Origin: Sanderia malayensis
Lineage: Eukaryota; Cnidaria; Scyphozoa; Semaeostomeae; Pelagiidae
NCBI GenBank assembly: GCA_013076295.1
Contig: RQOL01000468.1
Location: 62,001-126,000, forward strand
Direction: 5' to 3'
Length of the DNA: 64,000 nt
Shown here: piece by piece, positions 37,950-50,100 of the stretch
How positions within the stretch are numbered: position 1 is the stretch's first letter
Layout: every line of letters begins with the position of its first letter
The notes under the pieces: model-generated
Databases searched by the model: none
The model's input: the letters and a program-made list of their open reading frames with translations, nothing else
Told to the model about the DNA's origin: nothing
Made by a program: the position numbers and the translations under genes

Positions 37950-39799
37950 AAATTGCCGCTACGATATTTGACCCGCTTGGTCATTTGTGTTTGTTTACGG
38001 TTAACCTTAAAATTCTATTTCAGGATTTGTGCGTTGCAAGGCATCCTTGGGATGAGGAACTACAGGGGTCCGAGAGACTAAGATACGACAACTTAATGAA
38101 AGATCTCTCTAAACTACAAGGGGTAGTGGTGCAAAGGTGTATGCAATGTAAGGATAAGAAACCGCATAGTTATCAGATACATGCATTCTCAGATGCCAGT
38201 GAGAAGGCCTATGCTACAGCTGTTTATTTGCGCACAAGGTATGAGACCGGAGAGATTGATGTTAGATTAATCGCAGCTAAGACTAAGGTTTGCCCGGTTT
38301 CAGGTAAAACTATCCCTAAGTTAGAATTACAAGGTGCACACTTAATGGCTACGTTTGTGGATTCAATACGAAAGGTTCTCATGGATGAGTTAAATGTCAG
38401 TAACGTTGAAACTTATTATTGGGTAGACTCAACAGTAACCCTGTGCTGGATTCTGAATGAGAAGCAATGGAAACCATTTGTGCGCAATAGGGTCAACCAA
38501 ATCAGACGCCTTAGTAGCAAGGAAAGTTGGTTATTTTGTCCAGGAACTTTAAACCCTGCGGATATTCCTTCAAGAGGAAAGTATGGATCTAACTTGAACC
38601 TTGATTCCCTGTGGTGGGAGGGTCCTACATTCCTCAAATATCCCCAGCAGGAATGGCCTAGTAGCGAAAGCATATCTGAAGTGGAAAGTTCGATCGCAAT
38701 GAGAGAAAGGGTATCCAAACCGGTTGAAGTGACGCACACAATACTAAGTAATTCGTCTAATGAAGCAACGAGTGCTTCAGAAATTGTAGATTTGACACGG
38801 TTTTCGTCAAGAAAGAAGCTATTAAAATCCGTAGCTTGGATGTTTAGGTTCATTAACAAGGTGAAGGCGAAAGTTAAGAAAATCCAGCTAGAAATGGAAA
38901 GTAATTTGACCACTGAAGAAGTAGAGAAAGCTGAGAATTGTATTCTAAGAGTCGTGCAAGGCAAATGTTTTGCCAAGGAAATTGAATGTTTGAAAGGAAA
39001 ATGTGGGTCGAAGTCTCCGTTGATCAATCAGTTTAATCTGTATATGGATGACGAACAAGTATTACGTTGTAGGTCACGCCTAGGCAATGCAGCTTTTACA
39101 GATGTTCAAAAGAAACCTATTATTTTGCAATCAAAATGTTACTACTCAGAGTTGGTAGCTCAAGAAGCACACTCTAAGGTGTTCCACGATGGCATAGGAG
39201 AAACGTTAAGTTGTATTAGAGAGCGTTATTGGATATTGCGAGGGAGAGAGATAGTCAAGAAACTCATTAGGAGATGCATACGATGTAAGAAATTAGAAGG
39301 CTTGCCATTTAAGTTTAATGTTACGCCAGACTTGCCGGAATTTAGGACAGACGACGGTCCACCATTTTGTAATACAGGGGTCGACTTCGCGGGTCCACTG
39401 TATGCCAGGGGCTTGAACAAGAAAGATGAAAAATGCTACGTGTGTTTGTTCACATGTGCGTCCACCAGGGCAGTACACTTAGAATTAATAGGTTCAATGG
39501 ATGTTCCTTCGTTTATTCAAGCCTTTCGTAAGTTCTGTGCAAGAAGAGGTGTACCCGGCTTAATAATGAGTGACAACGCAAAAACATACAAGGTCATGGC
39601 TAAGGAAGTGAAGAAACTTTTTCGTTCCCCTAAGTTATACGAACATCTTACAAGTCAAGGTGTTAGATGGAAATTTATTGTAGAGAAAAGTCCATGGATA
39701 GGTGGCTGGTGGGAAAGATTAGTAAGAAGCATGAAACGTTGCCTAATCAAGAACGTTGGGCGTGCATTCTTAAGTTATCAGGAATTAACACGCTATTAA
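37931..39799 (+). pseudogene. BEL/Pao Pao-domain, RNase H and integrase frame
   Basis: After the C-run the reading resumes with IFDPLGH. RNase H acidic sites are in HAFSDASEKAYA, PKLELQGAHL, YWVDSTVTL and NPADIPSRG. Integrase follows: a zinc-binding part with HSKVFHDGIGETL and CIRCKK, then DDE core motifs GVDFAGPLY, MSDNAKTYK and GGWWERLVRSMK. The frame ends out of register at 39799 after a one-base change near 39780. Confidence 0.9.
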
Positions 39800-40268
39800 C
39801 TGAAATAGAAGCTGTTATAAATGCTAGGCCGCTGACGTATATGGAAGATGACTTACAAGGAATATCATATCCATTGACTCCATCCCAACTGGTTAATGGG
39901 AGAAATTTGGCACAGGCTTCTAATCATAGACACGCAGAAGTCGTAAGCACGTATGAAGCTTTAGCTAGGAGAGCAAAGTACCACCATAATTTGCTATGGA
40001 GATTCACACAGCGGTGGAAAAAGGAATACCTTGTTGGCTAATGGAAGTTTTTAAGTCAAACCAGATTGCTAATAGTATTTCTCTTTCTACAGGAGACATT
40101 GTCTTGATGAAGAATGAGCAGACTAAGCGATGTTTTTGGAAAATGGGGAAAATAACTGAGCTGTTACCCGGAAAGGATGGATTTGTAAGAGCAGCGAGAC
40201 TGGAAATTCCCTTGCAAAATGGAGATAAGCGTATTTTACTAGATCTATTAATCATTTGGTCCCTTTAG
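39781..40268 (+). pseudogene. BEL/Pao integrase C-terminal segments, two shifted frames
   Basis: The integrase C-terminal reading continues as TLLTEIEAVINARPLTY and LTPSQLVNGRNL in one frame until about 40035, then as STGDIVLMKNEQ and GKITELLPGKDGFVRAARLE in a second frame to the stop at 40266-40268. Both segments match the DUF5641-type tail of BEL/Pao integrases. Nothing coding lies between here and the 3' LTR. Confidence 0.85.
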
Positions 40269-40538
40269 AGCTTCATGTAGATAGTAATATCAAGGAGTCT
40301 GCTAATCATAAAGATACGCAAGTGCGCCAGCGCAGCGAATCTCCACAGGCTAGAGAAGCGCAGGCCTGCGCGAGGCCTAGGCGTAGCGCTGCAATGATCG
40401 GAGAATTGCTCAGATGTGATCAATTTTGATAGTTTATCTCGTATTCGCATGTTATGTTGAAACTTTTCCACTTTATGTTATTATGCAGCATTATTATGTA
40501 TTGTATTTAGATCACTGGATGACCAACCCCCGGGAGTG

Positions 40539-40747
40539 TGTTGCGGAGCGCATGCGCCATCGTAACCATAAACGGGAATTTGAGTAGGACGCCAATAGGT
40601 CCGCAAGGAGGACAAGAACGGACATAAAAATTTATCGAACTCTTTTTAGAAAGTTAATCAATTATTCAATATAATCAAGTTATGTTCTGTTTTTAAATAT
40701 ATCGTGTTATTTGCTAAAACCTGCATAGCCCGGCCCAGTTCACAACA
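40539..40747 (+). repeat. 3' LTR of the BEL/Pao element
   Basis: It is 209 bp like the 5' LTR and preceded by CCCCCGGGAGTG, the likely second-strand priming region. The satellite resumes immediately after the target duplication. Confidence 0.95.
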
Positions 40748-43700
40748 ACTGGAGAAGAGTTGCTGCTGAACATTGTCTTTCATCATCATTGCCTCTTCAT
40801 TAACTGGAAAAGAGTCGCTGCTGAACCTTGTTCTTCATCATCATTTGGTCTTTATTAAATGGGGAAAAGTTGCGCTACTGAACATTGTTTTTTATCGTCA
40901 TTGAGTCTTAATTACTGGAAAAAGTTTGGTGCTGAACATTGTCTTTTATCGCCATTGCGTTGTTATTAACTGGAGATGAGTTGCTGCTAAACATTGTCTT
41001 TTATCGTCATCGGGTCTTTATTACTGGAGAAAAGCTGCTGCTGAACATTGTCTTTTATCATCATTGCGTCTTTCTTACCTGGAGAGTAGTTACTGGTGAG
41101 CATTGTCTTTTCTTGTCATTGAACACTTATTACTGTAGAAGAGTTGCTGGAGAACATTGTCTTATATCGTCATTGTGTCTCTATTATCTGGAGAAAACTT
41201 GCTGCTGAACATTGTCCATTACAATCATAGTGCCTTTACTACTGGCGAAGAGTTGCTGCTGAACATTGTCTTTTATCATGTTTGCGCCTTTATTACTGGA
41301 GAAGAGTTGGTGCTGAACATTGTCTTTTGTCATCATTGCGTCTTTATTATCTGAAGAATAGTTACTGCTGAACATTGTGTTTTATCGTCATTGCGTCTTT
41401 CTTACCTGGAGAGTAGTTACTGGTGAGCATTGTCTTTTCTTGTCATTGAACACTTATTACTGTAGAAGAGTTGCTGGAGAACATTGTCTTATATCGTCAT
41501 TGTGTCTTTATTATCTGGAGAAAACTTGCTGCTGAACATTGTCCATTACAATCATAGTGCCTTTACTACTGGCGAAGAGTTGCTGCTGAACATTGTCTTT
41601 TATCATGTTTGCGTCTTTATTACTGGAGAAGAGTTGGTGCTGAACATTGTCTTTTGTCATCATTGCGTCTTTATTATCTGAAGAATAGTTACTGCTGAAC
41701 ATTATCTTTCATCATCATTGCCTCTTTATTAACTGGAAAAGAGTCGCTGCTGAACCTTGTTCTTCATCATCATTTGGTCTTTATTAAATGGGGAAAAGTT
41801 GCGCTACTGAACATTGTTTTTTATCGTCATTGAGTCTTTATTACTGGAGAAAGTTTGGTGCTGAACATTGTCTTTTATCGCCATTGCGTTGTTATTAACT
41901 GGAGATGAGTTGCTGCTAAACATTGTCTTTTATCGTCATCGGGTCTTTATTACTGGAGAAAAGCTGCTGCTGAACATTGTCTTTTATCATCATTGCGTCT
42001 TTATTAACTGGAGAAGAGTTGCTGCTGAACATTGTCTTCTATCGTCACTGGATCTTTATTACTGGAGAAGAGTTGCTGCTGAACATTGTCTTTTATCATG
42101 ATTGGGACTTTTTACTCTGAAGAGTTGCTGCTGAACATTGTCTTTTATCATCATTTCGTGTTTATTACCTGGGGAGTACTTACTGCTCAACATTGTCTTT
42201 TCTCGCCTTTGAGCCCTTATTACTGTAGAAGAGTTGCTGCTGAACTTTATTATCTGGAGAAAGGATACTGCTGAACATTTTGTTTTATCGTCATTGGGTC
42301 CTTATTAGTGGAGAAGAATTGCTGCTGATAATTGTCCATTACAATCATTGTGCCTTTACTACTGGAGAAGAGTTGCTGCTGAACATTGTCTTTTATCATA
42401 TTTGCGTCTTTATTACTGGAGAAGAGTTGGTGCTGAACATTGTCTTTTGTCATCATTGCGTCTTTATTATCTGAGGAATAGTTACTGGTGAACATTGTGT
42501 TTTATCGTCATTGGGTCTTTATTATCTCGAGAGGAGTTGCTGCTGAACATTAACTTTTATCATCATTGCGTCTTTCTTACCTGGAGAGTAGTTACTGGTG
42601 AGCATTGTCTTTTCTTGTCATTGAACACTTATTACTGTAGAAGAGTTGCTGCAGAACATTGTCTTATATCGTCATTGTGTCTTTATTATCTGGAGAAAAC
42701 TTGCTGCTGAACATTGTTTTTTATCATCATTGCGTCGTTATTAACTGGAAAAGAGTTGCTGCTAAACATTGTCTTTTATCGTCATTGGGTCTTTATTACT
42801 GGAAAAAAGCTGCTGCTGAAAACTGTCTTTCATCACCCTTGGGTCTTTATTATCTGGAGAAAAGTTGCTGCTGAACATTGTATTTTATCATCATTGCGTC
42901 TTTATTAACTGGAGAAGAGTTGCTGCTGAACATTGTCTTTTATCGTCATTGGGTCTTTATTACTGGAGAACAGGTGCTGCTGAACATTGTCTTTTATCAT
43001 GATTGGGTCTTTTTTACTGTGAAGAGTTCCTGCTGAACATTGTCTTTTATCATCATTGCGTCTTTATTAACTGGAGAAGAGTTGCTGCTGAACATTGTTT
43101 TTTAAAGTCATTGCGTTGTTATTAACTGGAAAAGAGTTGCTGCTGAACATTGTCTTTCATCATCCTTGGGTCTTCATTATCTGGAGAAAAGTTGCTGCTG
43201 AACATTGTATTTTATCATCATTGCGTCTTTATTAACTGCAGAGGAATTGCTGCTGAACATTGTCTTTTATCGTCTTTGGGTCTTTGTTACTGGAGGAGAG
43301 TTGCTGCTGAACATTTTCTTTTATCATGTTTGCGTCTTTATTACTGGGGAACAGTTGGTGCTGAACATTGTCCTTTATCATCATCGCGTTATTATTAATT
43401 GGAGAAGAGTTGCTGCTGAACATTGTTTTTTATCGTCATTGCGACGTTATTAACTGGAGAAGAGTTGCTGCTAAAGATTGTCTTTTATCGTCATTGGGAC
43501 CTTTTTATCTGGAGAAAAGATACTGCTGAACATTGTCTTTTATCGTCATTGGGTCTTTATAGCTGGAGAAGAGTTGCTGCTGATCCTTGTTCTTCGTCAT
43601 CATTCGGTCTTTATTAACTGGGGAAGAGTTGCGCTAATGAAAATTGTTTCTTAGCGTCATTGAGTCTTTATTACTGGAGAAGGGCTGCTGCAGATTACTG

Positions 43701-46700
43701 TCTTTTATCGTCATTGGGTCTTTATTATCTGGAGAATAGTTGCTGCTGAACATTGTTTTTATCATGATTAAGTCTTTATTAGCTAGAGAAGAGTTGTTGC
43801 TGAACATTGTCTTTTATCGTCATTGGGTCTTTTTTGCTGGAGAAGAGTTGGTGCTGAACATTGTCTTTTGTCATCATTGCGTCTTTATTATCTGAGGAAT
43901 AGTTACTGGTGAACATTGTGTTTTATCGTCATTGGGTCTTTATTATCTCGAGAGGAGTTGCTGCTGAACATTAACTTTTATCATCATTGCGTCTTTCTTA
44001 CCTGGAGAGTAGTTACTGGTGAGCATTGTCTTTTCTTGTCATTGAACACTTATTACTGTAGAAGAGTTGCTGCAGAACATTGTCTTATATCGTCATTGTG
44101 TCTTTATTATCTGGAGAAAACTTGCTGCTGAACATTGTTTTTTATCATCATTGCGTCGTTATTAACTGGAAAAGAGTTGCTGCTAAACATTGTCTTTTAT
44201 CGTCATTGGGTCTTTATTACTGGAAAAAAGCTGCTGCTGAAAACTGTCTTTCATCACCCTTGGGTCTTTATTATCTGGAGAAAAGTTGCTGCTGAACATT
44301 GTATTTTATCATCATTGCGTCTTTATTAACTGGAGAAGAGTTGCTGCTGAACATTGTCTTTTATCGTCATTGGGTCTTTATTACTGGAGAACAGGTGCTG
44401 CTGAACATTGTCTTTTATCATGATTGGGTCTTTTTTACTGTGAAGAGTTCCTGCTGAACATTGTCTTTTATCATCATTGCGTCTTTATTAACTGGAGAAG
44501 AGTTGCTGCTGAACATTGTTTTTTAAAGTCATTGCGTTGTTATTAACTGGAAAAGAGTTGCTGCTGAACATTGTCTTTCATCATCCTTGGGTCTTCATTA
44601 TCTGGAGAAAAGTTGCTGCTGAACATTGTATTTTATCATCATTGCGTCTTTATTAACTGCAGAGGAATTGCTGCTGAACATTGTCTTTTATCGTCTTTGG
44701 GTCTTTGTTACTGGAGGAGAGTTGCTGCTGAAAATTTTCTTTTATCATGTTTGCGTCTTTATTACTGGGGAACAGTTGGTGCTGAACATTGTCTTTTATC
44801 GCCATTGCGTCGTTATTACTGGAGAAGAGTTGCTGCTGAACATTGTCCTTTAGCATCATTGCGTTTTTATCAACTTGAGAAGAGTTCCTGCTGAAGATTG
44901 TCTTTTATCATCATTGGGTCTTTATTAACTGGAAATGAGTTGCTCCTGAACATTGTCTTTTATCATCATCGCGTTATTATTAATTGGAGAAGAGTTGCTG
45001 CTGAACATTGTTTTTTATCGTCATTGCGACGTTATTAACTGGAGAAGAGTTGCTGCTAAAGATTGTCTTTTATCGTCATTGGGACCTTTTTATCTGGAGA
45101 AAAGATACTGCTGAACATTGTCTTTTATCGTCATTGGGTCTTTATAGCTGGAGAAGAGTTGCTGCTGATCCTTGTTCTTCGTCATCATTCGGTCTTTATT
45201 AACTGGGGAAGAGTTGCGCTAATGAAAATTGTTTCTTAGCGTCATTGAGTCTTTATTACTGGAGAAGGGCTGCTGCAGATTACTGTCTTTTATCGTCATT
45301 GGGTCTTTATTATCTGGAGAATAGTTGCTGCTGAACATTGTTTTTATCATGATTAAGTCTTTATTAGCTAGAGAAGAGTTGTTGCTGAACATTGTCTTTT
45401 ATCGTCATTGGGTCTTTTTTGCTGGAGAAGAGTGGCTACTCAACATTATCTTTTATCGTCATTGAGTCTTTATTACTGGAAAAGAGTTGGTGCTGAACAT
45501 TGTCCTTTGTCATCATTGCGTCTTTATTATCTGAAGAATAGTTACTGCTGAACATTGTCTTTTACCATGATTGGGTCTTTTTTACTGTGAAGAGTTGCTG
45601 CTGAACATTGTCTTTTATCATCATTGCGTCTTTATTAACTGGAGAAGAGTTGCTGCTGAACACTATCTTTTTTCGTCATTGGGTCTTTATTATCTGGAGA
45701 AAGGATCCTGCTGAACATTTTGTTTTATCATCACTGGGTCCTTATTACTGGAGAAGAGTTACTGCTGAACATTGTCTTTTATCATCATTGCCTCTTCGTT
45801 AACTGGAAAAGAGTCGCTGCTGAACCTTGTTCTTCATCATCATTTGGTCTTTATTAAATGGGGAAAATTTGCGCTACTGAACATTGTTTTTTATCGTCAT
45901 TGAGTCTTTATTACTGGAGAAAGTTTGGTGCTGAACATTGTCTTTTATCGCTATTGCGTTGTTATTAACTGGAAATGAGTTGCTGCTAAACATTGTCTTT
46001 TATCGTCATCGGGTCTTTATTACTGGAGAAAAGCTGCTGCTAAACATTGTCTTTTATCATCATTGCGTCTTTATTAACTGGAGAAGAGTTGCTGCTGAAC
46101 ATTGTCTTTTATCATCATTTCGTGTTTATTACCTGGGAAATACTTACTGCTGAACATTGTCTTTTCTCGTCTTTGAGCCCTTATTACTGTAGAAGAGTTG
46201 CTGCAGAACATTGTCTTATATCGTCATTGGTTCTTTATTACAGGAGAATAGTTTCTGCTGAACATTGTCTTTTATCGCTATTGCGTTGTTATTAACTGGA
46301 AATGAGTTGCTGCTAAACATTGTCTTTTATCATCATTGCGTTTTTGTTACTGGAGGAGAGTTGCCGCTGAACATTGTCTTTTATCATGTTTGCGTCTTTA
46401 TTAACTGGAGAAGAGTTGCTGCTGAACATTGACTTTTATCATCATTGCGTCTTTATTAACTGGAGAAAAGTTGCTGCTGAACATTGTCTTCTATCATCAT
46501 TGGGTCTTTATTAACTGGAGAAGAGTTGCTGCTGAACATTGTCTTTTATCATCATTGCGTCTATAATAACTGGAGAAGAGTTGCTGCTGAACATTGTCTT
46601 TTATCATCATTGGGTCTTTATTATCTGGAGAATAGTTGCTGCTGAACATTGTTTCTTATCATCAATGCGTCTTTATTAGCTGGAGAAGAGTTGCTGCTGA

Positions 46701-46731
46701 ACATTGTCTTTCATCGTCATTGGATCTTTTT
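40748..46731. repeat. 54/55-bp satellite array, block C
   Basis: Same unit as blocks A and B. A 1421-bp block (about 26 units) is tandemly duplicated: 42495-43910 and 43916-45330 are near-identical. A 327-bp block (six units) is duplicated at 41157 and 41484. The array degrades over the last units and stops near 46731. Confidence 0.97.
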
Positions 46732-47184
46732 TGCCAACATATACTCACAGTGATTTTTAACGATTATAGTTAAACACATATGGGACTGCATTTTTAGTTA
46801 TAATCGTTAAAGGTAGGTGCACGGACTAGTGTACAATTTTAACGATAATCGTCGAAACTATGTAATATGTTAAGAAGGAGATTTAATTCCACTGCAGCGA
46901 CTGACACATACCCTTGCTAACCCACCGGCAGGGCCGCGAGAGTGAAAAAAATTAGGGAAGAGTCCTCAAAGGACGCCAATGTTGCACATGTTCTTCTCCT
47001 TGCCTCGTTTCGAACAAGGCCAGTTCTGATGAAGAGGGCTGGAACTGGGAAGGGCTTACCACTCCTCGTGGTGGTGAGTTGACTTCATTTCCATCCCTGT
47101 CCTTTGTGTGAAAGGGAGGAACAAAATGGCGCTTTAACAGTATAAATGATATTTCACAATGTAACCATAGAAAAGCCTTTTGAA
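46732..47184. promoter_or_regulatory. Region upstream of the right KDZ gene
   Basis: A 13-bp inverted repeat, TTTAACGATTATA at 46756-46768 and its complement at 46799-46811, lies just past the satellite and may mark an element end. GGGAGGAA with GGCGC occurs at about 47115-47150, like the other gene starts in this window. No TATA box or initiator is obvious. Confidence 0.35.
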
Positions 47185-50100
47185 ATGGAAAAGCTAGAAT
47201 CTCAGAACGAAGCTAGTATTTGCACTGCAAGTTCTTCAGCTGATATAAGTCACTCGGGTATATTCAAATCAGATTTTATTTCTTTGTCAACCTTCTTTGT
47301 AATATTGAAATACTGACCCTCATGTCTCATTGTATTGTTCTTCATTTCCTTAGTGAGACCCTCGTGTCTTTTGTACCAGATCAATAAATTGTTTAAAGTA
47401 AGGTTTGCATCCAAAAAGTTATTTGGGGTTCAAGAAACCCAGTTCCTGTTTGGGCCTAGTCCCTAAGGCTTTGGGTCAGACTCTTTTTCACCTGTTTTCA
47501 GTTCAGCTGGGTGCCCATTGACCCTATTGTTATTGTTTGTGGAAAATGTTTAATAATGATGGAAATGAAATATAGGACATATAGCAAATACATCTAAGGA
47601 GGATTTTAATTCTTTATCATCATACCAGAGTAGCTTTCTGACTCTTTCCATTGTTCTCTTCTTGGGTTCTCTTCAGCACAAGAAGAGGATCTTAACACAG
47701 AAGACTGCCTTTCAAGTGTACTGGAATTAACATTATCAGCAAAAAATAAAGCACCAAGTCTTAAAAAGAAGCAGGATTTACCAGTTCATAAGTCTGTGAA
47801 AGATACTAAAACAGGTAAAAACAATACTTATTGTAAAAATTGTTCTTGCAGATTGTTGCTAAGCGATACTTCTGTTTCAACTTTGTATAATAACCCTTTA
47901 TTTGTAGCACAAGGAAAGCAGACTAGACGCAAAAAGCTTGACACCAAAGAATGCCTGTCCGACATACTAGAATTGACAGTGCTAGCTAAAAAGAAGGCAG
48001 AAGGAAAGAAGGCACACAATTCTCCAATTTATGAATACGCTAGAGACCCAAAAACGGGTAAAAGGAATATCATCAATTCACAGGTTTCATCCGTTAAAAG
48101 GAAAACACCTTCTAGAAAGCCCAAAAAATTGATGATTCTGAAGCTTACACACCAGGTTCAGGTAGAAATCGAGACGAATATTTTTTGAAAGCAGATCAAT
48201 TTGGTAGAAGTGTAATTTTCGTGATCAGGTCTTTATATTTGCATTGCATATCAGTTATGCAATATGGCAAGGTATTACAGGTATCATCTTTAATGGTTGA
48301 CATTGTATTTTAATTTGCAGGATTGACATTAGATGACCAAAATTTAATTGAAATAACAGAAGAAAAAACAGATGCTGTTGTTGAAAAGAATAGGAAAGAA
48401 GGTTGGTTTGGAAATTATTGATAAAATGCTGAATTCTAACCTGTTAACTTTATAATAATGCTTCTTGATGTCCTTGTTACTTATGTTTAGACCTTGAATT
48501 GCTTATTACTGCTTGTGAAGAGCTAACATTTAGCAGAGAAGAGACATCTTCATCAAGTAATTGGACACAAAGAGTGGAGAGAGAGTCATCAATGTGGGAG
48601 CGGTACAGAAATCTCATAACTGAAGAGTTTTTCATGCTACAGTCATTTGGTAGCTCTGCCCAAGCTTGTGAACATTGTGGAGAAAAACCACCATCAATAC
48701 GATGCCTTCAATGTGATTCAGCAAAGTTTTTGTGCTTCTCGTGTGATAATTTTATCCACGAAAGGAACCCCTTACATGACAGAGATGCCTGGGTTGATGG
48801 CCATTACAAGTCATTATTGCCAACGGAAGCATTGGATGCAACATAGCAAATCATTAAGATAGGTATAAATACTATGCAAGTATTGGTACTATTTATCTAT
48901 ATCCGATAAATCAATGGCATGTTGCAATGATGTTGTCTGCATAATTAGCTTCGTTAAAACATTAATGAATGTTGCAATGGGTTTTTCTTCTTTCAGATAA
49001 AACTCCATTGCTTCATAGCAAGAGATGCCCTAAATGTTTTGATTCAAATCTACAGTCACATATTCTTCCTGAAACCTGCATAATTGTCAATACTAGAGGT
49101 AACTCTTTCTATCATATTTATTAATATCTTTAAATTAAATATAAATTTCTTAAATTGTCTCTACTGGTTTGCTTCTTGATCAATTTCAGGTCGATATGAT
49201 TTGAGTAAATACTTTGTGAGATGCAATTCATGCAGCCATACAGTCGACCCATTTAGCTTTAAGTCATTATCTAAAGCGAAGCTATGGCCTGGTAGTCCAG
49301 AGTCAGGTGCTTATTTCTTTGACCAAGAAGTTTTTTCACTGTGGAATTCATTTAGCAAAAGAATGCCAGGGTCCTCAGAAAATGCTTTCATCATGTCATT
49401 AAATGACATTTCAGTAGAAAAAGGGCGGGTAAGACATTTTACTGCATGAAGTTAATTGATGTTGATTATTATATGCCAGTTATAATATTTACTGGCCTGT
49501 AATTAAACATGTACCTGCTGGAAAACTCTTTACCCTAAAGTTTTCATTGACATTTTTAGTGCAAAGAAATCCACCACAAACATTTACAAAGTCCTTTAAA
49601 GAATGGAAATACTTCAGCTTTGAGATGGAACAGTTTCAGGAGAAGAATTGGATGATGTGCCCCACATGTAGTATCTCCCAGCATTCATGTCATGTTGATG
49701 GGAACTTTAAAGTTTATCGCTATAAAGGTGCTGGAAGGTATCCATCTTAACCATATGTGTTATACTCTTATCTTGTATATTTTTGCCCTAAGTATGCCTT
49801 ATTAATTTTTGCAATAGTCACCTTCTTCTCATGTGATTTCATCTGTTATCTTTAGAGATAAAATCACAAAATAATGTCCTTTTGTGCTATATAGTAAGCT
49901 CTCAGAAGCTCTTTTTATCCCTTTTCCAGCAAACGAAAAGAGAACTATTATGCTGGTATTTTTGTTCAATCAAATGAGAGTGTCAATGAATTTTTGACAG
50001 AGACATATCAGTACAGGGGAGGTATAAATGTGAAGGTGAGTTTAATGAGTTGATCAAAACAACATACATTGTAATTTAGTTGACATTGAATTTTGTATCA

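Larger units (their letters stand above)
34562..40747 (+). mobile_element. BEL/Pao-family LTR retrotransposon, full length but frame-broken
   Basis: The 6186-bp element has 209-bp LTRs (TGTTG...CAACA ends) and a 5-bp target duplication ACTGG at 34557-34561 and 40748-40752. Domain order is DUF1759-type gag, zinc knuckles, aspartic protease, reverse transcriptase, RNase H, integrase, which is diagnostic of BEL/Pao. The LTRs differ at two positions by my count, implying a recent insertion. Five frame breaks split the coding region (about 35645, 37687, 37922-37930, 39780 and 40035), so as written it cannot make its polyprotein. No envelope-like gene is present. Confidence 0.95.

Noticed and set aside
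36612..39027. Long minus-strand frames (114 and 203 codons) within the BEL/Pao element
   Set aside because: They lie opposite conserved plus-strand protease, RT and RNase H coding sequence.
15387..46295. Dozens of 60 to 107-codon frames on both strands in the satellite
   Set aside because: They all translate the same 54/55-bp monomer and break whenever a 55-bp unit occurs; there is no independent gene signal.
15350..46731. Possible CRISPR-like array because of regular short repeats
   Set aside because: The units are contiguous with no unique spacers, and the context is eukaryotic with introns and retrotransposons.
46756..46811. Terminal inverted repeat of the right KDZ element
   Set aside because: The two 13-bp arms lie only 30 bp apart; no matching arm was found beyond 52741, so this is kept only as a hairpin.
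47000..47130. Possible tRNA or small RNA gene in the GC-richer stretch upstream of the right KDZ gene
   Set aside because: No cloverleaf or box A/B pair can be drawn.
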